From Roseateles oligotrophus (GTDB lineage: Bacteria; Pseudomonadota; Gammaproteobacteria; Burkholderiales; Burkholderiaceae_C), in assembly GCF_014204525.1 (NCBI RefSeq), contig NZ_JACHLP010000001.1, positions 310,001-374,000 of the forward strand: a stretch of 64,000 nt of DNA, written 5' to 3'. The notes beneath the pieces are model-generated. The model did not search any database and had not been told where the DNA came from. It saw nothing but the letters and a program-made list of their open reading frames with translations. The position numbers were made by a program, and so were the translations under genes. This document shows positions 18,477 through 27,533 of the stretch, piece after piece. Within the stretch, counting starts at the first letter, position 1; every line of letters starts with the position of its first letter.

Positions 18477-19346
18477 ATGACCGAGCCGCAGATCAAACAC
18501 AGCAGCACACCCCAAGGGCAGGGCCGCTTCCATGCGCGGGTGGATGGCCACCCGATTGAGCTGGACTATCTGCTGCGCGGTGATGTGATCGACTTCCACC
18601 ACACCGGCGTGGACCCGGCCCTGCAAGGCCGTGGCCTGGCCGCCAAGCTGGTGGAGCACGGCCTGCAATGGCTGGCGGGCCAGGACGGCCTGCAGCTGCG
18701 AGCCAGCTGCAGCTATGTGGCCGCCTATCTGCAGCGCCAGCCGCGCTGGCAGCGCCTGAGCCTGCCGCGAGCGGCCCAGCAGGTGCTCAACTACTGGTTC
18801 GGCCCCCTGGGCAGTGCCGAGGAGGGGCAGATCCGCAGCCTCTGGTTCACCAAGAGCGCGGCCACCGATGCCGAGATCGGCGAGCGCTTTGGCGCCCTGA
18901 TCAATACCACCCTGGCAGGCGGCTTGCAGGACTGGCGCCTCAGCCCGCTGGGCCGCCTGGCCCGCATCCTGCTGCTGGATCAGTTCACCCGCAACCACTT
19001 CCGCGGCCAGGCCCAAAGCTTTGCAGGCGACCCGCAGGCCCTGAGCGAAGCCCTGGACTTGCTGGCCAGGCCCCAGGACTTGGCCCGCCTGAGCCCGCTG
19101 CAGCAGTGGTTTGTGCTGATGCCTCTGGAGCATGCCGAAGACGCCGATCTGCAAGCACGCTGCGTGCAGGCATTCGAGGCCCTGGCAGGGCTTGACCCCA
19201 GGCTGGCGGGTGCGCTGGACTATGCCCGCCGGCACCAGGCGGTGATCGCCCGCTTCGGCCGCTTCCCGCATCGCAATACCATCCTCGGGCGGCCCTCCAC
19301 GGCCGAGGAAACAAGCTTTCTCGCCGAGCCGAATTCGAGCTTCTAG
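18477..19346 (+). CDS. GNAT-type acetyltransferase domain fused to DUF924
   Basis: A 289-residue two-domain protein. Residues ~15-95 match the short YjdJ-type GNAT family: FHARVDGHPIELDYLLRG, FHHTGVDPALQGRGLAAKLV, and the conserved Cys segment SCSYVAAYLQRQPRW. Residues ~100-285 match DUF924: VLNYWFGPL, LWFTKSAATDAEI, LLLDQFTRNHFRG, MPLEHAEDADLQ, and GRFPHRNTILGR. These are normally separate proteins. Neither has a settled role in bacteria. It follows the S9 gene by 15 bases with AGGAGA before the ATG. Its TAG shares the CTAG at 19343-19346 with the convergent ligase gene. Confidence 0.9.
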   Translation: MTEPQIKHSSTPQGQGRFHARVDGHPIELDYLLRGDVIDFHHTGVDPALQGRGLAAKLVEHGLQWLAGQDGLQLRASCSYVAAYLQRQPRWQRLSLPRAAQQVLNYWFGPLGSAEEGQIRSLWFTKSAATDAEIGERFGALINTTLAGGLQDWRLSPLGRLARILLLDQFTRNHFRGQAQSFAGDPQALSEALDLLARPQDLARLSPLQQWFVLMPLEHAEDADLQARCVQAFEALAGLDPRLAGALDYARRHQAVIARFGRFPHRNTILGRPSTAEETSFLAEPNSSF

Positions 19347-21070
19347 CCTGCCTCTTTTTCCTGCAACAGGCGCCACATCACCTTGCCCGAGCCGGACTTG
19401 GGCAGGCTGTCGACAAAGGCCACCAGCTTGGGCGCCTTGTACAGAGCCATATGCTCGCGCGCCCAGTCGATGAGGTCCTGCTCCGTCGTCTGCCCCTTGG
19501 CCTCGGCCCGCAGCACGACGATGGCCTTGACCGTCTCGCCGCGGTAGGCGTCCTTGGCCGCGATGACGCAGGCCTCCTGCACCGCCGGGTGTTTGTAAAG
19601 CAGCATCTCCACCTCCGAGGGCCAGACCTTGTAGCCGCTGGCATTGATCATGCGTTTGAGCCGGTCGGTGATGAAGAAGTAGCCCTCCTCGTCCATGCGC
19701 CCCAGATCGCCGGTGCGGAAAAATGCCTTGCCCTCGATCGGCACAAAGGCCGCCTCGGTGGCCGCCGGCTGGCGCCAATAACCCTTGAAAACCATGGGCC
19801 CGTGGGTGACGATTTCGCCCACCTCGCCGATGGGCATTTCCTCCAGGGTCTGGGGATCGATGACCCTGGAGTCGACGCCGAAGATCGGCATACCCAGGCA
19901 TTGCAGCTTGGCCCGCTCGGGCGGATTGGCATGCGAGGGCGCGGCGGTCTCGGTCAGGCCATAGCCCTCGGCAAAGCTGAGGCCGAACTCCTGCAGCAGA
20001 CGCTCGGCCACGGCCTGCGGCATGGCCGCCCCGCCGCCGCTCAGATAGACCAGGCTGGACAGGTCAAAAGACTTGTAGTTAGGGCTGCCGAACAGGTCGA
20101 TGATCATCGTCGGCACACAGGTCCAGTGCGTCACCCGGTAGCGTGAGATCAGGCGGCCGGCCAGTTCGCGCTCCCAGCGCGGCATGATGACCAGAGTCAT
20201 GCCCTGATAGACCGGCGCCAGCACGCCGTACAACAGGCCGGTGATGTGGAACATGGGCACGACGCCCAGGCCTATGGCCTCGGGCGAGGCATGACCCCAC
20301 AGGCCGCCGCCGCAGGCATTGGCCATCAGCGTAGCGTTGCTGTGCATGCAGCCCTTGGGCAGGCCGGTGGTGCCGGATGTGTAGGGCAGCAGGGCCAGAT
20401 CGTCCGGGCCGGCCGTGTGCGGGCCCAGAGGCAGCTCATTGCGCAAGGCCTGGGTCCAGCGGCTCAGATAGCCGGCCGCGGGCAAGACGGGGTCGGCCTG
20501 CAGCAGCTGGGCCAAGGGCTCGGCCACGCCCAGGTCCGGGTCTATGCCCGCGGCGGGCAGGCTCTCCGCATAACGCGTGACCAAGACGGCCTTGAGACGC
20601 TGCGCGGGCGGCAGCGCCTCGTTGGCGGCGACCACGGTGGCGGCCAACTCGGCGCTGCACAGCACGACCTGGGTGCCGGGGTCCGTGATGTAGTGGCCGA
20701 ACTCCTCGACCCGGTTCATGGGATTGACCGGCACCGCCACCGCATTGGCGCGGCTGATCGCGTAAAAGCCCACCAGGTATTGCGGGCAGTTCTGCATGAA
20801 CAAGGCCACCCGGTCCCCGGCGCCCACGCCCTGGGCCTGCAGCCAGGCGGCCAGGCGCTCGGCCTGCACCTTCAGTTCGGCATAACTGAGGGCCTGGCCG
20901 CAGAAAATCGTCGCCGCCTTGTCGGGATAGCGCGCGGCCGCCACCTCCAGATTGAACCAGAGCGAGGTGCGCGGAATCTCCAGCCGACGCGGCAGGCGGC
21001 GCGGCCAATGGCTGCGCCGGGCCAGGGCCTGGGGTGAAAGCGCGACGTCGGGCCTGGGGCTTGCATCCAT
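19343..21070 (-). CDS. Long-chain fatty acid-CoA ligase-type AMP-dependent synthetase
   Basis: An adenylate-forming enzyme of 575 residues activating a carboxylic acid, probably a fatty acid, as its CoA thioester. The AMP-binding loop YTSGTTGLPKGCMHSN, the GYGLTETA motif and the C-terminal SGYKVWPSEVE and LPKSGSGKVMW regions are present, so both lobes are intact. The ATG at 21070 is preferred over an upstream GTG because GGAGA sits eight bases before it. It diverges from argG across 229 bases that hold two palindromes. Chain-length specificity cannot be read. Confidence 0.9.
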   Translation of the reverse strand: MDASPRPDVALSPQALARRSHWPRRLPRRLEIPRTSLWFNLEVAAARYPDKAATIFCGQALSYAELKVQAERLAAWLQAQGVGAGDRVALFMQNCPQYLVGFYAISRANAVAVPVNPMNRVEEFGHYITDPGTQVVLCSAELAATVVAANEALPPAQRLKAVLVTRYAESLPAAGIDPDLGVAEPLAQLLQADPVLPAAGYLSRWTQALRNELPLGPHTAGPDDLALLPYTSGTTGLPKGCMHSNATLMANACGGGLWGHASPEAIGLGVVPMFHITGLLYGVLAPVYQGMTLVIMPRWERELAGRLISRYRVTHWTCVPTMIIDLFGSPNYKSFDLSSLVYLSGGGAAMPQAVAERLLQEFGLSFAEGYGLTETAAPSHANPPERAKLQCLGMPIFGVDSRVIDPQTLEEMPIGEVGEIVTHGPMVFKGYWRQPAATEAAFVPIEGKAFFRTGDLGRMDEEGYFFITDRLKRMINASGYKVWPSEVEMLLYKHPAVQEACVIAAKDAYRGETVKAIVVLRAEAKGQTTEQDLIDWAREHMALYKAPKLVAFVDSLPKSGSGKVMWRLLQEKEAG

Positions 21071-21146
21071 CAACACGATCTCCGGGTCTTGAAGTGGGGA
21101 CTGAACTCGCTGTCAGGCATTCTGGTCGGCCTGCACAAGCCAGTCC

Positions 21147-22639
<1,493 letters not shown>

Positions 22640-22640
<1 letters not shown>

Positions 22641-23206
22641 TGCCACGGCCCCTCGCAGGCCTGCGCGCGCTGGCTTGGTCGGGTCTGCTCGTCGGGGCGG
22701 CCCTGCTGGCTCCGCGGGTGCAGGCCCAGCCCGGCGCGGTACCGGGCGCCGCGGGCGCCAGCCCGGCCCAGGCCGTGGCCACGCGCCCCGTGGTCCTGAG
22801 CATCGCCGGCCGCCTGTTGAAAAACGGCCAGCCGGGCGCCCCCGCCCTGCTGAGCCTGGAGCAGCTCGCCGCCCTGCCCCAGCACAGCTTCACCACCCAG
22901 ACCCCCTGGTACCCCAAGCCACGTAAATTCACCGGCCCTCTGCTGCGCGATGTGCTGGCCGCCGTGGGCGCCCAGGGCGAGACGGTGGAGGCCCTGGCGC
23001 TGAATGACTACAAGGTCGACATCCCCATGCAGGACATCGTCCGGCACCCGGTGCTGCTGGCCCGCCTGATGGATGACCAGCCCATGCCGGTGCGCGACAA
23101 GGGCCCGCTCTTCGTCCTCTACCCTTTTGATGCCGACCCCAGCTTTCGCTCCGCGCTGTACTACAGCCGCTCCATCTGGCAGCTCAAAGCCCTGACGGTC
23201 AAGTAG
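22640..23206 (+). CDS. Exported molybdopterin-oxidoreductase-fold protein without the metal-ligating Cys
   Basis: A protein of 188 residues with a signal peptide (hydrophobic to ~residue 28, VQAQ). The body resembles the small periplasmic version of the sulfite-oxidase/molybdopterin-binding fold: [33 protein letters not shown] and the C-terminal [12 protein letters not shown]. The entire protein contains no cysteine, so it cannot bind molybdenum the usual way. It ends 28 bases before a hybrid histidine kinase gene, so it may act as a periplasmic ligand-binding partner; that is inference. Confidence 0.72.
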
Positions 23207-23234
23207 CACCGCCGTTTCTGCGCGTCCTCCGATC

Positions 23235-25133
23235 ATGGTTTCCAGCTCCTTTCTCCGGCGCCGCAGCTGGTCGCTGCCGCTCAGCGCCATCACCCTGGCC
23301 CTGATCACCAGCTTTGCTGGCGTGGCCCTGCTGCAGCATCGCCAGACCGAGCTGCTCAACGCCACCAACCGCTACGAGGAGGACTATCTGGCCTGGAGCC
23401 TGTTCCAGCTGGAGGCCGAGTATCTGAAGCTGCGCCTGGCCCTGCAACAAGCCCTGGACCCGCAAAGCAAGACGGATGCCGAGCAGGTGGCACAGCGCTT
23501 CGAGATCTTTGTCAGCCGCATCAATCTGATCGAGAGCGAGCATGCCGCCGCGGTCCTGCAGGCCAACCCCGACTACCTCAGCACCCTGACCCGCAGCAAG
23601 CAGTTCGTGCAATGGGCCGACGCCCTGCCCCTGACGGCCCAGACGGTGCGCACGCAGCCCGCCCAGCTGCGCGCCGCCGTCGAGCAGATGGACGATATGG
23701 CCGAGGCCATACGCAGCCTGTCGGTGACGGTCTCGCACCACGTGACCGCGCAGACCATGGCGCGCAACGAGCTGGTGCGCCGCCAGGCCCGCTTCAGCAT
23801 CGCCCTGACCCTGCTGCAATGCACCCTGACCCTGGGCCTGGGCCTGGTGGTGATGCGCCAGCTCAGCCGCCTGACCCGCTACGGCCTGGCCCAGGAGGAA
23901 CAGGCCGAGGTGCTGCGCGAGGCCCGCCACCAGGCCGAGGCCGGCAGTCGCGCCAAGAGTGTGTTCCTGGCCAATATGAGCCACGAGCTGCGCACGCCCA
24001 TGCACGGCCTGCTGGGCATGCTGGGCCTGCTCAAGGACACGCCCCTCAGCCCCGGCCAGCGCGACCAGTTGCGCAGCGCCGAAGACTCCGGCCGCCACCT
24101 GCTGACCGTGCTCAACGACATCCTGGATGTCTCCAAGATGGAGGCCGGCGCCATCACCGTGCAGTTGGAGCCGGTGCAGCTGAGCCGCTTGCTGAGCGAG
24201 CTGCAGGAGCTCAGCCGGCCGCCCGCCCAGGCCAAGGGCCTGGAGTTGCGGGTGGAGCGCGAGCCCGGCCTGCCCGACTGGATCGCCGCCGACCCCACCC
24301 GGCTACGCCAGATCCTGCTCAATCTGCTCAGCAACGCGATCAAATTCTCCGAGCGCGGCCACGTCAATCTGCGCCTGAGCCGCCAGGCCGATGGCCAGGG
24401 CCGGCCCCTGCTGCGCTGCGAGCTCAGCGACACCGGCCCCGGCATGGACGCCGCCACCCAGGCCAAGCTCTTCCAGCGCTTCAGCCAGGGCGATGCCAGC
24501 AGCTCGCGTCGCTTTGGCGGGGCCGGCCTGGGGCTGGAAATCTCCCGCAATCTGGCCCGCCTGATGGGCGGCGACATCACCGTCTGCAGCGAGCCGGGCC
24601 AGGGCTCCACCTTCACCCTGGAGCTGCCGCTGGAGGAGCGCCAGCCGCCCGCAAACACGACCAGCCCGGCCGGCGCCAGCACCAAGGCGGCCACCGGCGC
24701 ACGGCCGCTGCACATCCTGGTCTCCGAGGACCATGCCACCAACCGCATCTTTCTGCAGGCGGTGCTGGACAAGCTGGGCCATCAATCCCTGTTCTGCGAG
24801 AACGGCTTCGAGACCCTGGAACAACTCAAGCGCCAGGATTTCGACCTGGTGCTGATGGACCTGCATACGCCGGTGATGGACGGCTTCCAGGCCACCCAGG
24901 CCATACGCGCCCTGCCCGCACCCAAGTCCGCCACCCCCATCTTCGCCCTCTCGGCCGACGCCTTCGAGGACTCGCGCCAGCGCGCGCTCGAGGTGGGCAT
25001 GAACGACTTCCTGGCCAAGCCCGTCAGCGTGGAGCTGCTGGGCCAGCGCCTGCAGGCCTTTGCGGCCGAGCTGGATGCCCAAGACTACAGCAACACCGGC
25101 TCCGGCTCCAGCCGAATGCCGAAGCGGCCGTAG
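23235..25133 (+). CDS. Hybrid sensor histidine kinase/response regulator
   Basis: A protein of 632 residues. A first membrane segment lies at ~13-33, a helical periplasmic sensor region at ~34-185 and a second membrane segment at ~187-208. HisKA carries His250 in [12 protein letters not shown]. The ATPase domain has the N box [18 protein letters not shown] and [11 protein letters not shown] receiver domain has Asp542 in [13 protein letters not shown] and a conserved Lys in FLAKPVS. No separate response regulator or phosphotransfer protein is encoded nearby. The preceding exported Cys-less protein may supply signal input. The last 49 bases overlap the murB 3' end on the other strand. Confidence 0.93.
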   Translation: MVSSSFLRRRSWSLPLSAITLALITSFAGVALLQHRQTELLNATNRYEEDYLAWSLFQLEAEYLKLRLALQQALDPQSKTDAEQVAQRFEIFVSRINLIESEHAAAVLQANPDYLSTLTRSKQFVQWADALPLTAQTVRTQPAQLRAAVEQMDDMAEAIRSLSVTVSHHVTAQTMARNELVRRQARFSIALTLLQCTLTLGLGLVVMRQLSRLTRYGLAQEEQAEVLREARHQAEAGSRAKSVFLANMSHELRTPMHGLLGMLGLLKDTPLSPGQRDQLRSAEDSGRHLLTVLNDILDVSKMEAGAITVQLEPVQLSRLLSELQELSRPPAQAKGLELRVEREPGLPDWIAADPTRLRQILLNLLSNAIKFSERGHVNLRLSRQADGQGRPLLRCELSDTGPGMDAATQAKLFQRFSQGDASSSRRFGGAGLGLEISRNLARLMGGDITVCSEPGQGSTFTLELPLEERQPPANTTSPAGASTKAATGARPLHILVSEDHATNRIFLQAVLDKLGHQSLFCENGFETLEQLKRQDFDLVLMDLHTPVMDGFQATQAIRALPAPKSATPIFALSADAFEDSRQRALEVGMNDFLAKPVSVELLGQRLQAFAAELDAQDYSNTGSGSSRMPKRP

Positions 25134-26170
25134 ACGCTTTCCTGGATGGCGCGCGCCAGGGTCACGACCTCGGCGCCGCGCGCCTCGCCGCGGTTGACCA
25201 GCACCAGGGCCTGCTTTTCGTACACGGCCGCGCCGCCCACGGCCTTGCCCTTCCAGCCGCAGGCATCGATCATCCAGCCGGCCGCCAGCTTGATCTGGCC
25301 GTCGTCCATCAGGTAATGCACGATGGCGGGGTCGCGGCCGATGATGTCGCGGCATTGCTCGGGCGTCACCAGCGGATTCTTGAAGAAGCTGCCGGCATTG
25401 CCGATCACGGCCGGGTCGGGCAGCTTGGCGCGGCGGATCGCGCAGACCCAGTCAAAAATCTGCCGGGATGTCGGCGCCGTGATGCCGGTCTCCGCCATCT
25501 TGCGCTCCAGCTCCAGATAGCCCAGCACCGGCTGCCAAATTTTGGGCAGCAAAAAGCGCACCCGGGTGATGACGCTCTTGCCGGCCAGGCCGCCAAAGCC
25601 CGTGTGCTTGAACACGCTGTCGCGGTAGCCGAATTTGCACACCGAGGCGGGCAGCACGACGGCACGGCCGCTCACCAGGTCCACCACCTCCACGCTGTCC
25701 ACCCGGTCCTGCAGCTCCAGGCCATAGGCACCGATGTTCTGCACCGGTGCCGCGCCCACCGTGCCGGGGATCAGGGCCAGGTTCTCCAGGCCACCAAAAC
25801 CCTGTTCCACCGTCCACCGCACCAAATCGTGCCAGGCCACCCCCGCGCCTGCCTCGATAATCCAGCCCGTGGCGCGTTCTTCCAGCAGGCGGATGCCGGG
25901 GATTTCCATCTTCAGCACCACGGCCTCGACATCCTGGGTCAGCACGATATTGCTGCCCCCGCCGAGCACGAATTTGGGCGCGCGCCCGAATTCGGCATGG
26001 TCCACCACCCGGCGCACATCGGCGACTTCGCGGATGCGCACCAGGCGGCGGGCTGTTGCCGGCAGGCCGAAGGTGTTAAAAGGCTTCAGATTGACATCCG
26101 ACTCGATGCTCAGGCCTGTCGATGCGGCCTGCAAAGGAGTCTTCTCGGGAGTACGCGCTGTTTCATCCAT
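25085..26170 (-). CDS. murB: UDP-N-acetylenolpyruvoylglucosamine reductase
   Basis: A flavoenzyme of 361 residues reducing enolpyruvyl-UDP-GlcNAc to UDP-MurNAc in peptidoglycan synthesis. Motifs are [13 protein letters not shown], the FAD-binding [27 protein letters not shown], the substrate-binding FGYRDSVFK and [10 protein letters not shown] with the catalytic Ser, and a C-terminal LEPEPVLL with the catalytic Glu. It is the type I form. The ATG at 26170 gives a sensible N-terminus; another ATG 14 codons upstream is possible. It is divergent from yajQ across 63 bases and overlaps the hybrid kinase by 49 bases tail to tail. Confidence 0.95.
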   Translation of the reverse strand: MDETARTPEKTPLQAASTGLSIESDVNLKPFNTFGLPATARRLVRIREVADVRRVVDHAEFGRAPKFVLGGGSNIVLTQDVEAVVLKMEIPGIRLLEERATGWIIEAGAGVAWHDLVRWTVEQGFGGLENLALIPGTVGAAPVQNIGAYGLELQDRVDSVEVVDLVSGRAVVLPASVCKFGYRDSVFKHTGFGGLAGKSVITRVRFLLPKIWQPVLGYLELERKMAETGITAPTSRQIFDWVCAIRRAKLPDPAVIGNAGSFFKNPLVTPEQCRDIIGRDPAIVHYLMDDGQIKLAAGWMIDACGWKGKAVGGAAVYEKQALVLVNRGEARGAEVVTLARAIQESVYGRFGIRLEPEPVLL

Positions 26171-26233
26171 GGCAGAATTTTCCCAGATCAAGGGACGGAT
26201 CTGCCGCCTCACTCAACACAACACCGAATAAAC

Positions 26234-26728
26234 ATGCCTAGCTTCGACATCAGCCTCGAACCCGATATGGTCAAGATCAAGAACGGCGTCGACACCAGCG
26301 CCAAGGAGATCGGCACCCGTTTTGACTTCAAGGGCACCAGCGCCAGCGTGGAGCTGAAGGAGAAAGAGAAAGAAATCCATGCCGTCGGCGACAGCGACTT
26401 CCAGCTGGAGCAGATTGAGGCCGTGGTCTACGGCAAGCTGACCAAGCAAAACGTGGTGATCAGCTTCCTGGACAAGCAGGACAAGGTCGAAAAAATGGGC
26501 GGCGACAAGGTGCGCCAGGTCTACAAGATCAAGAACGGCATCGAGGCGCCCCTGGCCAAGAAGATCGTCGCCGCCGTCAAGGACAGCAAGCTCAAGGTGC
26601 AGGCCTCCATCCAGGGCGACACCGTGCGCTGCACCGGCAAGAACCGCGACGATCTGCAGGTCGCCATCAATGCCTTGAAGAAAGACTTTGCGGACACGCC
26701 TCTGAGCTACGGCAACTTCAGAGACTGA
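26234..26728 (+). CDS. yajQ: YajQ family cyclic di-GMP-binding/nucleotide-binding protein
   Basis: A protein of 164 residues matching YajQ throughout: [30 protein letters not shown], and [14 protein letters not shown]. The fold has two ferredoxin-like domains. Homologues in Xanthomonas and Pseudomonas bind cyclic di-GMP and influence transcription; the E. coli protein has been reported to bind GTP and tRNA. It is followed after three bases by a retropepsin-like protease gene. Confidence 0.95.
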   Translation: MPSFDISLEPDMVKIKNGVDTSAKEIGTRFDFKGTSASVELKEKEKEIHAVGDSDFQLEQIEAVVYGKLTKQNVVISFLDKQDKVEKMGGDKVRQVYKIKNGIEAPLAKKIVAAVKDSKLKVQASIQGDTVRCTGKNRDDLQVAINALKKDFADTPLSYGNFRD

Positions 26729-26731
26729 GCC

Positions 26732-27412
26732 ATGCGCCCGGCCGCCCGTCTGCGACTTGTGCTGACCCTGGGCTGGCTCGGCCTGTTGGGCCAGGCCGGG
26801 GCCCAACAGGCGCCCAGCGGCGGCCCGGTGATCAGCTTCAACGGCAGCTTGGGCGCCAAAGCCGCCCTGCTGCTGATCGACGGCGAGGCCAAGACCGTGA
26901 CCGTGGGCGACAGCGTCAAGGGCGTGCGCCTGCTCTCGCTCAGCGAAGAACGTGCCGTGATCGAAAGCGGCGGGCGCCGCCAGACCCTGGTGCTGGGCGC
27001 CTCGCCCGGCCGGGTCGGCGATGCCGCGGCGGCCGCCAATGCCGGCCGGCAAATCGTGCTCAGCGCCGGCCCGGGCGGGCATTTCCTCACCCTGGGCTCC
27101 CTCAATGGCAAGAGCACCCAATTCATGGTGGACACCGGCGCCACCGTCATCGCCATCAGCCAGGCCGAGGCCGAGCGCATCGGCCTCAAATACCTGGAAG
27201 GCCGGCGCGTCCTGACCCAGACCGCCAACGGCGTGGTGCCGGCCCATCTGGTGTCGTTGAACAGCGTGCGCATCGCCGATGTCGAGGTCCGCAATGTCGA
27301 GGCCATCGTCACCCCCGGCCAGATGAACTATGTCTTGCTGGGCAATAGCTTTCTGTCGCGCTTCCAGATGAAGCGGGACAACGATTTGCTGACGCTGAAT
27401 CTGCGCTACTGA
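26732..27412 (+). CDS. Exported retropepsin-like aspartic protease (clan AA)
   Basis: A protein of 226 residues with a signal peptide (VLTLGWLGLLGQAGAQ). The first half is a β-rich domain (VISFNGSLGAKAALLLIDG, TVGDSVKGVRLLSLSE). The second half is a single-lobe retropepsin domain with the active-site FMVDTGATVIAIS (Asp134) and the second motif VLLGNSFLSRF. Such single-lobe proteases act as dimers. The target is unknown. It is three bases from yajQ, so the two are surely co-transcribed. Confidence 0.88.
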   Translation: MRPAARLRLVLTLGWLGLLGQAGAQQAPSGGPVISFNGSLGAKAALLLIDGEAKTVTVGDSVKGVRLLSLSEERAVIESGGRRQTLVLGASPGRVGDAAAAANAGRQIVLSAGPGGHFLTLGSLNGKSTQFMVDTGATVIAISQAEAERIGLKYLEGRRVLTQTANGVVPAHLVSLNSVRIADVEVRNVEAIVTPGQMNYVLLGNSFLSRFQMKRDNDLLTLNLRY

Positions 27413-27426
27413 GCGCCGTCAGGCCC

Positions 27427-27454
27427 GAGCAGCCCCCTCGCTTGAGGGGAGCTC
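27427..27454 (+). terminator. Hairpin downstream of the retropepsin gene
   Basis: CCCCTC-GCTT-GAGGGG, with outer GAGC/GCTC pairs, lies 15 bases after the stop. There is no U-run, so termination is only possible. Confidence 0.35.
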
Positions 27455-27483
27455 GCAACAAGTACAGGTACAAAATCACCCCG

Positions 27484-27519
27484 CATGGGACTTTGCCCAT
27501 GGCAAGTTGTAAAGACTTG
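27484..27519 (+). promoter_or_regulatory. Two inverted repeats just upstream of prsT
   Basis: CATGGG-N6-CCCATG (27484-27501) is followed directly by CAAGT-N7-ACTTG (27503-27519), ending 14 bases before the prsT ATG. They could be 5' UTR hairpins or regulator sites for the PEP-CTERM system. I could not find a convincing sigma-54 -24/-12 element here. Confidence 0.35.
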
Positions 27520-27533
27520 TCGATACTGGGGGA

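Noticed and set aside
16218-19901. A minus-strand open frame of over 1200 codons opposite the S9 peptidase
   Set aside because: It covers three genes with clear catalytic motifs on other frames and has no recognisable domain itself.
27420-27533. Sigma-54 promoter for prsT
   Set aside because: TGGCA occurs but no GC element follows at the required 11-base distance.
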